A stretch of 15,706 nucleotides of DNA, taken from assembly GCA_030600525.1 (NCBI GenBank), contig JAUVLX010000038.1, positions 1 to 15,706 of the forward strand, in the 5' to 3' direction. The notes below the pieces were generated by a model. That model worked only from the letters and a program-made list of their open reading frames with translations, was not told the DNA's origin and did not search any database. The DNA is from Desulfobulbus sp. Its GTDB lineage: Bacteria > Desulfobacterota > Desulfobulbia > Desulfobulbales > Desulfobulbaceae. Each line of letters begins with the position of its first letter. The stretch's first letter is position 1. Of the stretch, positions 6,836-14,336 are shown piece after piece. The position numbers were made by a program, and so were the translations under genes.

Positions 6836-7093
6836 TTATGCAGCGGCAACTGGTTCTGCAGCATTCTTTTTAATCAGACTTTTCACGGTAACTGTTGGCA
6901 GAGCGCCTTTCTTTATCCATACATCAAGTTTTTCGTTGTCAAGAGCTACAACAGCCGGCTCCTGCATAGGATCATACGTTCCAATAATGTCCAGAAACTT
7001 ACCGTCACGAGGTGCCTTACTATCAGCTACAACTATTCTGTAAAATGGTTTCTTTTTGCGGCCTTTTCTTGTCAATCGAATATGTACTGCCAT
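6836..7093 (-). CDS. rpsP: 30S ribosomal protein S16
   Basis: S16 is an early-binding 30S assembly protein. The family start MAVHIRLTRKGRKKKPFYRI is intact, followed by VVADSKAPRDGKFLDIIGTY and KGALPTVTVKSLI. The 85-residue length is normal, with an Ala-rich tail. The start is decided by a consensus AGGAGG (7104-7109) 10 nt upstream, the strongest ribosome-binding site in the cluster. That fits the high output needed. An inverted repeat lies in the 83-bp gap after ffh. Confidence 0.97.
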   Translation of the reverse strand: MAVHIRLTRKGRKKKPFYRIVVADSKAPRDGKFLDIIGTYDPMQEPAVVALDNEKLDVWIKKGALPTVTVKSLIKKNAAEPVAAA

Positions 7094-7103
7094 TGCTAGT
7101 TAT

Positions 7104-7109
7104 CCTCCT
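7104..7109 (-). promoter_or_regulatory. Consensus Shine-Dalgarno of rpsP
   Basis: AGGAGG on the minus strand, 10 nt before the S16 ATG. It is a full anti-16S match, stronger than the sites of neighbouring genes, and it fixes the rpsP start. Confidence 0.85.
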
Positions 7110-7117
7110 GTGGATAT

Positions 7118-7155
7118 AAAACGATCTCAACAGCTGTCAAGCAACGCTTGTTGAG
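7118..7155 (-). repeat. Inverted repeat in the ffh-rpsP gap
   Basis: CTCAACA (7149-7155 in minus reading) and TGTTGAG (7126-7132) form a 7-bp stem. A second pair, CAAGC/GCTTG (7138-7150), shares bases with it, so two folds compete. The sequence after the stem is ATCG then TTTT, a weak terminator-like tail. It could attenuate read-through from ffh or be an S16 leader or processing site. Confidence 0.5.
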
Positions 7156-7176
7156 AAAAAATATATAATCTGGTAC

Positions 7177-8526
7177 CTACCGGGCTAACCCCTTCGGCAT
7201 TTTGCGACGTTTACCGCCCCGCATTACCGATTTCCCTTTCAGTTTTTTCATCATTTTCAACATCATGGTATAGCTTTTCAACACCCGGTTCACCTCCGCA
7301 ACAGAGGTACCGGAGCCCTTGGCTATCCTTTGCCTCCTGGAGGCATTGATGATCCGATGATTACGTCTTTCCTTAAATGTCATTGACCGAATAATCGCTT
7401 CGGTCTTACCGAGTTCCTTCTCGTCAGGCTTAGGTGCGTCCTTCACCTGCTTTAGCTTATTGATTCCTGGAATCATTCCCATAAGCTGTTCAAGATTGCC
7501 CATTTTCTTGATCTGCTGAATTTGTTCAAGGAAATCTTCAAGGGTAAATTCATTTTTCTGTATTTTCCTTGCAAGCACCTGGGCTTTCTTTTGATCAACA
7601 ACAGCCTCGGCCTTCTCAATAAGAGATAAGACATCTCCCATGCCAAGGATTCTAGAGGCTGTCCGATCAGGATGAAAGACTTCCAGTGCATCGACACCTT
7701 CGCCCACACCCACAAACTTGATGGGTTTACCTGTTACTTTTTTAACAGATAGTGCAGCACCACCGCGGGCGTCACCTTCCATTTTGGTGAGTATCACACC
7801 AGTGATCTCAAGGTCAGTGTTGAACTTAGCGGCAACGGTTACTGCATCTTGGCCGGTCATCGAATCCGCGACGAAAAGCGTTTCTGTAACCTCTACAGTG
7901 GCACAGATTTCACGCAGCTCGTTCATCAACGCTTCGTCGACATGGAGCCGACCAGCAGTATCAATGATGACAGTGTCGCAGTTACTTTCCCTGGCACTTA
8001 CCAGCGCGGCTTTTGCTATATCGACTGGCTTTTGGTCAGTAGTTGAGCCAAACACAGGGACTTCAACCTGTTTACCAAGAACCTGCAACTGATCAATAGC
8101 TGCCGGGCGATAGACATCAGCGGGAACAAGGAGTGGTTTACGCCCACTTGCTTTAAGTTGTTTAGCCAACTTTGCGGCGGTGGTCGTTTTACCAGATCCC
8201 TGTAGACCAGCAAGCATGATGACCACAGGTTGTCGACCATCAAGATGAAGAGGTTCTGCCTGACTGCCAAGCAACTCTACCATTTCATCATGGACTATCT
8301 TAACAACCTGCTGCCCAGGGGAAAGACTTGTCAGGACATCATGCCCTACAGCCTTCTCGGTAACAGATGCAACAAACTCTTTAACCACCTTAAAGTTGAC
8401 ATCGGCTTCAAGAAGCGCCTTACGCACTTCCCCCATGGCTTCCTGAATATTTTCTTCAGTCAGCTTACCGTGGCCGCGAAGCTTCTTAAATACGCCTTCA
8501 AGTCGGTCTGTTAAATTTTCAAACAT
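7177..8526 (-). CDS. ffh: Signal recognition particle protein Ffh (SRP54)
   Basis: Ffh is the GTPase that binds signal sequences and 4.5S RNA and delivers nascent membrane proteins to FtsY. The 449 residues form an N domain (1-85), a G domain and an M domain. The P-loop is GLQGSGKTT (107-115), the G2-like region has DVYRPAA (137-143), and G3 is DTAGRLH (189-195). The guanine-specificity motif reads TKME (247-250), where TKxD is expected. The M domain has the RNA-binding RRQRIAKGSGTSVAEVNRVL helix-turn-helix and a Met/Lys-rich end. The ATG has AGGA only 1-2 nt upstream, so initiation may be weak. A 141-bp gap separates it from fabD, with a promoter candidate and a terminator-like hairpin. Confidence 0.97.
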   Translation of the reverse strand: MFENLTDRLEGVFKKLRGHGKLTEENIQEAMGEVRKALLEADVNFKVVKEFVASVTEKAVGHDVLTSLSPGQQVVKIVHDEMVELLGSQAEPLHLDGRQPVVIMLAGLQGSGKTTTAAKLAKQLKASGRKPLLVPADVYRPAAIDQLQVLGKQVEVPVFGSTTDQKPVDIAKAALVSARESNCDTVIIDTAGRLHVDEALMNELREICATVEVTETLFVADSMTGQDAVTVAAKFNTDLEITGVILTKMEGDARGGAALSVKKVTGKPIKFVGVGEGVDALEVFHPDRTASRILGMGDVLSLIEKAEAVVDQKKAQVLARKIQKNEFTLEDFLEQIQQIKKMGNLEQLMGMIPGINKLKQVKDAPKPDEKELGKTEAIIRSMTFKERRNHRIINASRRQRIAKGSGTSVAEVNRVLKSYTMMLKMMKKLKGKSVMRGGKRRKMPKGLAR

Positions 8527-8539
8527 ATCCTGTCTATAG

Positions 8540-8576
8540 AAAAACGGTGCTTTCGGTTTTCACCCCAAAAGCAGCC
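8540..8576 (-). terminator. Terminator-like hairpin in the ffh leader
   Basis: In the minus-strand transcript a stem is formed by GGC-TGCTTT against AAAGCA-CC, with an inner GGT/ACC closed by a GAAA tetraloop (8546-8576). One base later comes TTTTT (8540-8544). It lies downstream of the ffh promoter candidate and just upstream of ffh. It may terminate the ileS-lspA-fabD transcript, attenuate ffh, or both. Confidence 0.5.
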
Positions 8577-8579
8577 ATA

Positions 8580-8602
8580 AAAATTTTGAAAACGAAAATT
8601 TT
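8580..8602. repeat. AAAATTTT inverted/direct repeat
   Basis: Two copies of the self-complementary AAAATTTT (8580-8587, 8595-8602) are separated by 7 bp. They form an A+T-only stem or a curved, easily melted tract at the predicted ffh transcription start. Confidence 0.55.
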
Positions 8603-8605
8603 ACA

Positions 8606-8634
8606 CTATTACTCCGTAGATCCGCTTTTGTCAA
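8606..8634 (-). promoter_or_regulatory. Candidate sigma-70 promoter for ffh
   Basis: A perfect -35 TTGACA (8629-8634) is followed after 17 bp by TAATAG (8606-8611), only half matching a -10. A better -10 word (TAAAAT, 8598-8603) lies too far downstream for this -35. The predicted start near 8599 gives a leader of about 73 nt that contains the terminator-like hairpin. Confidence 0.4.
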
Positions 8635-8667
8635 GCAAGAAGAAAATCATGACGATCCAAGCTTTTA

Positions 8668-9615
8668 TCACCCAGCGACAGTATCAACCACCTTTTGCAA
8701 AAGTTCAGGGGTATCAGCCTGCAGGCAGGTTACCCCTGATTTTTTCGGTAAAATTTTCCGCATCATACCTGTAAGTACAGGTTTCGGCCCCAGCTCGACA
8801 AAGACCTCAACCCCATCGGCAACCATCTTGTCAACGATTTCAACCCAGCGTACCGGTGAAGCGATTTGCCGTGCCATGACAGAACGAATTTCATGGGGTT
8901 GCTTAATCGACTCTGCAGTCACGTTAAAAAAGACAGGTACAGAGGGAACCTGAAAAGAGACAGTTTCCATGAAATTAGCAAAATCAACAACAGCACCGGC
9001 AACAAGGGGGCTGTGGTTGGCGACACTTACCTGCAGTGGAATCACCTTCCCGCCCTCTTCCTTACAAAGTGCAGCCAGGGCATCTAATCCCTGTACATCG
9101 CCAGAAATGACCACTTGTGCTGGTGTGTTATGGTTGGCCACCACGGCAACACCAGGTCCTGTAAGATTTTCGAGCAACGCCTCAACCGTATCACAGGAAA
9201 GGCCTAAAACAGCACGCATCCCCCCTGGATTTGCAGCACCTTCACGCTCCATCAACTCTCCACGCCTCGTCACCAGGGATAAGGTGTCAGCGGCAGAAAG
9301 AACACCTGCCGCATGTAAGGCAGAATATTCCCCCAGGCTATGCCCGGCAAGGTAATCAGGTCTAAAACCAGGCAACATTTTAAGGAGTTGTTGCCAGCAA
9401 ATAAGGTTAATAACTGTCAGTGCTGGCTGGAGGTGTATAACTCTGGTCAACTCCTCAATCGGTCCATCAAGACAGAGTTTCCTGAGCGGGAAGCCTGATA
9501 TTTCACTTCCCAATTGAAACAGGTCAGCAGCTTCCTGATCCTGCTCGAGAAACTTCTGCCCCATGCCAATATACTGTGATCCCTGTCCAGGGAAAAAAAT
9601 AGCTGTTTTTTTCAT
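8668..9615 (-). CDS. fabD: Malonyl-CoA:ACP transacylase FabD
   Basis: FabD moves malonyl from CoA to acyl carrier protein to supply fatty acid elongation. From the chosen ATG the protein has 315 residues. The oxyanion segment FFPGQGSQ holds Gln11. The nucleophile motif GHSLGE holds Ser93, Arg118 lies in VTRRGE, and the catalytic His is His201 in VANHSPL. These positions agree within one residue with E. coli Ser92/Arg117/His201. FVELGPKPVLTGM near the C-terminus is also typical. The longer frame begins with TTG at 9627; the ATG at 9615 has GGAAG 5 nt upstream and gives the standard start MKKTAIFFPG. It follows lspA by about 20 nt. No other fab genes are present here, which is a slightly unusual setting. 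Confidence 0.96.
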   Translation of the reverse strand: MKKTAIFFPGQGSQYIGMGQKFLEQDQEAADLFQLGSEISGFPLRKLCLDGPIEELTRVIHLQPALTVINLICWQQLLKMLPGFRPDYLAGHSLGEYSALHAAGVLSAADTLSLVTRRGELMEREGAANPGGMRAVLGLSCDTVEALLENLTGPGVAVVANHNTPAQVVISGDVQGLDALAALCKEEGGKVIPLQVSVANHSPLVAGAVVDFANFMETVSFQVPSVPVFFNVTAESIKQPHEIRSVMARQIASPVRWVEIVDKMVADGVEVFVELGPKPVLTGMMRKILPKKSGVTCLQADTPELLQKVVDTVAG

Positions 9616-9636
9616 TACTACTTCCAATACTCACTA

Positions 9637-10113
9637 CTAGGTGTGTTTCTTTGCCCGCTCAAGAAAAACATTGGTAACAATAAACAGGATCACGCCTACT
9701 GTAATTGCTGAGTCAGCAACATTAAATGCGGGCCAGTGGGAGGTTCCGACATACACATCGAGAAAATCAATGACGTAACTCAGCCTGATTCGATCGATGA
9801 GGTTTCCGATCGCACCACCGGCAATAAGAGAAAGAGCAATGCTATACCATTTGCTTTCCCTGGAATAGCTTCGATGGGCAATTACAATGATGACCATGGC
9901 AATGATCGTGGCGCAGATGAAAAACAACTGCCGCCACAATGCTGGCTGACCTGCCAGCATACTGAAAGCAGCCCCATTATTGGTAAGATAGGTCAGGTTA
10001 AAAAACCCCGGAATAATCTCCCGGGTTTCATACAGCGCATAGTTCTGAACTATCCAATTTTTGGTTACCTGATCAAGGGCAGTAACCGACAGTACTACTA
10101 TTATTGAGCGCAT
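9637..10113 (-). CDS. lspA: Lipoprotein signal peptidase II (LspA)
   Basis: LspA is an inner-membrane aspartyl protease that cleaves diacylglyceryl-modified prolipoproteins before the lipidated Cys. The 158 residues contain four hydrophobic segments. Conserved motifs are ALDQVTKNW (Asp14), LTNNGAAFSML, GNLIDRI, VIDFLD with catalytic Asp116, and WPAFNVADS with catalytic Asp134. It follows ileS by 18 nt, the same ileS-lspA pairing as in E. coli. The upstream Shine-Dalgarno sequence is weak. The likely lipoprotein coded at the left end of the window would be one of its substrates. Confidence 0.97.
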   Translation of the reverse strand: MRSIIVVLSVTALDQVTKNWIVQNYALYETREIIPGFFNLTYLTNNGAAFSMLAGQPALWRQLFFICATIIAMVIIVIAHRSYSRESKWYSIALSLIAGGAIGNLIDRIRLSYVIDFLDVYVGTSHWPAFNVADSAITVGVILFIVTNVFLERAKKHT

Positions 10114-10131
10114 GGCGTCTATTTGCTCTTT

Positions 10132-12942
10132 CTAGGCTAGCGAGCGCACAACATCTGCACAACGGGTACAGATTGTTGGATGCTCCGCATCAGAACCGAC
10201 AGTAGTTGACACGATCCAACAACGCTCGCATTTTTCTCCTGCCGCAGGCTGCACCGCTATCTGCAGGCCGCTAATATTTTCATCGGCCACAAACTGCAAG
10301 CCGGCTTCTTCCTTTCCGTCTTCCACTAGTCGTAAAGAAGAAACAATACAGAGTTCCTTTAATTGTTGCTGATGCTTTCCCAGAAAGGAGCTAAGCTCTG
10401 CGTCTGCCTGCAACACAACTTCTGCATCAAGAGAAAGTCCAATAATTTTTTCCCGACGTGCACCTTCAAGCACCCTGGTCACTGCGCTCCTTAATTCCAA
10501 CAAAGTATCCCAGCGAGTGAGCATATCCTCATCAGGCTTGATATCCTGCACATTTGGAAATTCGCTAAAACTAATGGTCGCTTCAAGAGCACCGTTTTGA
10601 GGCAACGAGTGGTAGTTGGCCCATGCTTCATCTGCGGTAAAACAAAGAACAGGCGCCATCAGCCGGAGTAACCCATCAAGAATTCGTGATATCACAGCTT
10701 GGGCTGCACGACGCTCAGCCGCATCAGGAGCTGAGCAGTACAACCTGTCTTTAAGTACATCCATATAGATACTGGAAATAACAGTACCACAAAAATTAAA
10801 AATTGAATGGTACACGGTGTGGAACTCATACCGTTCATAGGCCAATGTGACCCGATCGGTTAAGGCTGCAAATTTTGCAAGCGCCCATTTGTCAAGTTCT
10901 GTGTAGTGCTCAGGAGCTACCTGATGAACATTCGGCTCATAATCATTTATATTACTTAATAGAAAACGAATGGTATTGCGTATTTTGCGGTAAGCATCAG
11001 AAACCTGTTTCAAGATTTCATCGGAAACCTTAACATCATCCTGATAGTTTTCACTCGATACCCACAGTCGCAAAACCTCTGCACCGTATTGATCTATCAC
11101 TTCCTGTGGGGCAACAACGTTACCAACGGACTTGGACATCTTCTTTCCCTTTCCATCTACCACATAGCCGTGAGTCAGCACCCCGTGGTAAGGGGCTCGT
11201 TCACGGGTACCGATAGAAGTGAGTAGAGAGGACTGAAACCATCCCCGATGTTGATCACTCCCTTCAAGATAAAGATCGGCTGGCGAATGCAATTCTTCAC
11301 GCTTTTCCAGCACAGCAGCGTGACTGGTACCGGAATCAAACCAGACATCCAAGATATCTGATTCCTTGACAAAAATACTACTACCGCAACTGCAATGTGT
11401 TCCTTCAGGTACAAAATCTGCTGCCTCGTGCTTAAACCAGGCGTCGGCACCTTCTTGCTGAAATAGCTGTTCAATTTTGTCACAAACTCCGGCATCTCTC
11501 AATATTTCACCGCAGTCTTCACAGGTGAGCACTGTCACCGGCACGCCCCATGAGCGCTGACGAGACAGGCACCAATCAGGGCGTGATTCGACCATGCCGT
11601 AAATACGCTGTTCACCCCAGGCAGGTATCCAGGTTACCTCCTGAACTGCCTTTAATGCCTTTTCACGCAATTGTAGTTTTTCCATAGAGATAAACCACTG
11701 CGCAGTTGCCCGGTACATGACGGGTTTCTTGCACCGCCAGCAGTGCGGATAACTGTGGTGAATAGTTTTTTCCTGGACCATGGACCCATCTGCCAACATA
11801 TCATCAGCTATCTGCCTATTTACATCGGGTACATGTTGCCCTGCATATTTCCCAGCTTCTTCGGTGAAATGTCCATCATCACTGACCGGAGATAAGATAT
11901 CCAACCCATAACGTAAGCCAGTCAAATAATCATCAGCACCATGGCCGGGAGCAGTGTGCACGCACCCAGTACCCGATTCGGTGGTGACATAATCAGCCAA
12001 CACCATTAACGAGTCGCGGTCCAAAAATGGATGCCGACATTTTTTCCCTTCAAGCCCCTTGGCAGAGAATGTCGCAACCACGGTGTAATCATCTCGCCCG
12101 AATGATTCAAAACATGACTCAACCAATTCTTTTGCCATTATCCAAATCTCGCCGTCAACAGCGACAGCCGCATAGACAAAATCTGGATGAAAGGCAACGG
12201 CCAAGTTTGCTGGCAGGGTCCAGGGAGTGGTTGTCCATATAAGGACATTAACCTTTTTGTTGCTTAACTCGGGTACGACTTCACTCAAGTCATCTACGAC
12301 CGGAAATTTCACATACACAGATGGAGATGCGTGATCAGCATAGTCGACCTCTGCTTCGGCCAGCGCTGTTCCACACGAAGAACACCAGTACACAGGCTTT
12401 TTAGAACGAACTACAGCACCGGAAAGAAGAAATTTGTTAAATTCCGCCGCTATTGCTGCCTCATATGAGAAATTCATGGTGAGATAAGGCTCATCCCAGT
12501 CACCAAGAACTCCCAATCGTTTAAATTGTGCTTTCTGGGTCTTGACCCATTTTCCGGCATATTTGCGGCAGGCTCCCCTTTTTCCGAGGATGGATATCTC
12601 TTGTTTTTTTGCTCCCAATTCAATATCCACATTGTGCTCTATGGGAAGTCCATGACAATCCCAACCCGGAATATAAGGAGCATTAAAGCCAGCCATTCTC
12701 TTGGAGCGAAGAATTATATCTTTAAGAACCTTGTTAAAGGCTGTCCCAAGATGAATATTTCCGTTAGCATACGGAGGACCGTCGTGTAGAATAAAAGATG
12801 GCTTCCCCTCGGCGTGCTGCTGCAATTTCTTATAAAGCTCTTCCTTTTCCCAACGCTTAAGCGCCATAGGTTCTTTCTGGGTAAGGTTGGCCTTCATCTT
12901 GAAGCTTGTTTTCGGCAGGTTAAGTGTGTCCCTGTATTCCAT
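10132..12942 (-). CDS. ileS: Isoleucyl-tRNA synthetase
   Basis: IleRS charges tRNA-Ile and edits valine. The 936 residues follow the bacterial type-1 layout. The catalytic signature is PPYANGNIHLGT (residues 56-67), so the HIGH box reads HLGT. The CP1 editing domain has TTTPWTLPAN (237-246) and the GTGCVHTAPGHGADDY stretch, with the expected editing Asp at 338. KMSKS is at 601-605. The C-terminus has a four-cysteine zinc site (Cys905, 908, 925, 928), typical of this class. The frame begins with a TTG at 12954, but the ATG at 12942 has GAGAG about 5 nt upstream and gives MEYRDTLNLPKT, the usual start. It heads the long minus-strand block. Confidence 0.97.
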   Translation of the reverse strand: MEYRDTLNLPKTSFKMKANLTQKEPMALKRWEKEELYKKLQQHAEGKPSFILHDGPPYANGNIHLGTAFNKVLKDIILRSKRMAGFNAPYIPGWDCHGLPIEHNVDIELGAKKQEISILGKRGACRKYAGKWVKTQKAQFKRLGVLGDWDEPYLTMNFSYEAAIAAEFNKFLLSGAVVRSKKPVYWCSSCGTALAEAEVDYADHASPSVYVKFPVVDDLSEVVPELSNKKVNVLIWTTTPWTLPANLAVAFHPDFVYAAVAVDGEIWIMAKELVESCFESFGRDDYTVVATFSAKGLEGKKCRHPFLDRDSLMVLADYVTTESGTGCVHTAPGHGADDYLTGLRYGLDILSPVSDDGHFTEEAGKYAGQHVPDVNRQIADDMLADGSMVQEKTIHHSYPHCWRCKKPVMYRATAQWFISMEKLQLREKALKAVQEVTWIPAWGEQRIYGMVESRPDWCLSRQRSWGVPVTVLTCEDCGEILRDAGVCDKIEQLFQQEGADAWFKHEAADFVPEGTHCSCGSSIFVKESDILDVWFDSGTSHAAVLEKREELHSPADLYLEGSDQHRGWFQSSLLTSIGTRERAPYHGVLTHGYVVDGKGKKMSKSVGNVVAPQEVIDQYGAEVLRLWVSSENYQDDVKVSDEILKQVSDAYRKIRNTIRFLLSNINDYEPNVHQVAPEHYTELDKWALAKFAALTDRVTLAYERYEFHTVYHSIFNFCGTVISSIYMDVLKDRLYCSAPDAAERRAAQAVISRILDGLLRLMAPVLCFTADEAWANYHSLPQNGALEATISFSEFPNVQDIKPDEDMLTRWDTLLELRSAVTRVLEGARREKIIGLSLDAEVVLQADAELSSFLGKHQQQLKELCIVSSLRLVEDGKEEAGLQFVADENISGLQIAVQPAAGEKCERCWIVSTTVGSDAEHPTICTRCADVVRSLA

Positions 12943-12963
12943 TTTTACTCTCAAAATAGGTAA

Positions 12964-12992
12964 ATATTCGATACGCCATGTGCTAATGTCAA
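12964..12992 (-). promoter_or_regulatory. Candidate promoter for ileS
   Basis: TTGACA (12987-12992) and GAATAT (12964-12969) are 17 bp apart. The start would be near 12957, giving a short leader that still includes the ileS ribosome-binding site. A second TTGACA at 13059-13064 has a poor -10 (TGATTC) 17 bp on. The remaining cobO-ileS gap holds a T7 tract at about 13070 with no convincing stem before it. Confidence 0.38.
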
Positions 12993-13109
12993 AACTGCAA
13001 AGTTTACCAACAACGTTGCAAGATGCAAGAAAAAAGAATCAGCGCCCAGTAAAATAGCTGTCAACAAGAAAAAAACTCGCGTGACAATGAAGTAAATCCT
13101 GGCTGAAAA

Positions 13110-13640
13110 TCAAAACTCTAGTCCCTTCTGAGCACGGATACCCTGTTTATAAGGATGTTTAACCTCCTGCATCTCCGTTACCAGGTCCGCAAGTGCTATT
13201 AACCCGTCACTCGCTTTACGACCAGTCACAATGATATGCATTTTTTCTGGACGCCGTTTGAGGACATCGAGCATTTCAGATTCTTCTAACATATTGTATA
13301 CGACCAGATAGGTCAGTTCATCCAAAACCACAAGATCATGCTCTCCAGCATAGATGATATCCGAAGCAAATTTCCAGGCATCAAGAGCTACGGCCCTGTC
13401 TTTTTCAATATTGTCTGATTTCCAGGTGAACCCACGCCCCATAACGTGAAAATCAAGCAACGACGAAAAATGCTCTGCGGTCACCAGTTCCCCGTATTTC
13501 CATGACCCTTTAATAAATTGCACAACTGCAACTTTTTTACCATGTCCCAGGGCACGAAAAACCGTACCTAAGGCTGCAGTTGTCTTGCCCTTTCCGTTTC
13601 CGGTAAAAACTAGCAGCAACCCTTTTTCACTATCAGTCAT
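13110..13640 (-). CDS. cobO: Cob(I)yrinic acid a,c-diamide adenosyltransferase (CobO/BtuR type)
   Basis: This enzyme moves the adenosyl group of ATP to cob(I)alamin or its precursors, making the adenosylcobalamin used by mutases, lyases and class II ribonucleotide reductase. The 176 residues include the P-loop GNGKGKT (14-20), VVQFIKGSW (39-47), MGRGFTW (67-73) and the Walker B-like LVVLDEL (Asp107-Glu108). The C-terminal HPYKQGIRAQKGLEF is typical of the CobO/BtuR family rather than PduO or EutT. GAGGG lies about 5 nt before the ATG. It follows the SpoU methyltransferase gene by 28 nt. The divergent gene at 14337 carries a domain related to B12-dependent ribonucleotide reductase, which may be a functional link. 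Confidence 0.95.
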   Translation of the reverse strand: MTDSEKGLLLVFTGNGKGKTTAALGTVFRALGHGKKVAVVQFIKGSWKYGELVTAEHFSSLLDFHVMGRGFTWKSDNIEKDRAVALDAWKFASDIIYAGEHDLVVLDELTYLVVYNMLEESEMLDVLKRRPEKMHIIVTGRKASDGLIALADLVTEMQEVKHPYKQGIRAQKGLEF

Positions 13641-13668
13641 CGCTTCCCTCTGTCATCATATACGGTTA

Positions 13669-14232
13669 TCACAATCCATCCCCATCATGCACGTCCATAG
13701 GCTTTCCATACTGACGGACATATTCATACATGGCAACCGAAGCGGCAACGCTCGCATTGAGACTTTGAACATGACCCCACTGTGGTATTGTAAGTGAACG
13801 GATGGAAGGATATTGTAAAATATCAAAACTCACTCCAAACTCTTCGTGGCCGACTATCAAAGCTGTTTTCTCTGGAAATGGCTCACTACCGAGCAAACAA
13901 TCAGTTTCCGGTTCAAGGCAATAAAAGACATACCCTTTACCGGTGATTGCCTCATAACAGGATTGAAAATTTGAGTGCTGATGAAGCACTACCCATCTCA
14001 TGGAACCTTTAGCTGGTTCAGGGTCAAAAAAATCAACACCAACCAAGTGTACTTCCTGGATACCAAAAGCATCTGCAGAGCGAATAATCTTACCGATATT
14101 AAAATCGGGCTTAAGCCCGTCAAGAATAACGATACAATCATGAACACCAGGTTTGGCATGAGCAAGGCTACGGCGCTTTGCCTTAACAAACCTGGTTTGC
14201 ATATCCTGCCGGCGATTAAAGCGACTCCGCAT
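13669..14232 (-). CDS. SpoU/TrmH-family RNA 2'-O-methyltransferase
   Basis: This SAM-dependent trefoil-knot enzyme methylates ribose 2'-OH in tRNA or rRNA. The three SpoU motifs are visible in 187 residues: motif 1 NIGKIIRSADAFGI (45-58) with the catalytic Arg, motif 2 ALIVGHEEFGVS, and motif 3 LTIPQWGHVQSLNASVAASV. There is no N-terminal RNA-binding substrate domain such as that of RlmB, so it resembles the short TrmH/TrmL-like members. The nucleotide target cannot be assigned from sequence. An AGGAAAG ribosome-binding site lies 5 nt before the ATG. It probably forms an operon with cobO, with no obvious functional link. Confidence 0.92.
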   Translation of the reverse strand: MRSRFNRRQDMQTRFVKAKRRSLAHAKPGVHDCIVILDGLKPDFNIGKIIRSADAFGIQEVHLVGVDFFDPEPAKGSMRWVVLHQHSNFQSCYEAITGKGYVFYCLEPETDCLLGSEPFPEKTALIVGHEEFGVSFDILQYPSIRSLTIPQWGHVQSLNASVAASVAMYEYVRQYGKPMDVHDGDGL

Positions 14233-14265
14233 GATTTCTTTCCTGTAACGATGTTATTTTTTCTT

Positions 14266-14294
14266 TTCCGATTAAAACAGGCAGGGTATAGAAT
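14266..14294 (+). promoter_or_regulatory. Candidate promoter for the zinc-ribbon/TSCPD-like gene
   Basis: TTCCGA (14266-14271, weak -35) and TAGAAT (14289-14294, 5 of 6 to the -10 consensus) are 17 bp apart. The start would be near 14301, giving a leader of about 36 nt that includes the AGGAG site. It lies in the 104-bp divergent gap opposite the SpoU methyltransferase gene. Confidence 0.35.
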
Positions 14295-14324
14295 CCATGA
14301 CCAAGCTGATCTTATCCAAAAAAC

Positions 14325-14329
14325 AGGAG
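14325..14329 (+). promoter_or_regulatory. Ribosome-binding site that fixes a TTG start
   Basis: AGGAG sits exactly 7 nt before the TTG at 14337. The first in-frame ATG (Met29) would remove the first CxxC pair of the zinc ribbon. The TTG start is therefore preferred. Confidence 0.8.
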
Positions 14330-14336
14330 TACAAAC

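Noticed and set aside
7113..7140. TTGACA-16-TATATC promoter-like pair before rpsP
   Set aside because: The predicted start (about 7106) falls inside the rpsP Shine-Dalgarno sequence, and the -35 lies in the loop of the inverted repeat. It would yield a transcript lacking its ribosome-binding site.
11175..11495. 106-codon minus-strand frame inside ileS
   Set aside because: It lies wholly inside the well-supported ileS frame and has no family resemblance.
13065..13085. T7 tract downstream of cobO as an intrinsic terminator
   Set aside because: No stable stem precedes the T-run.
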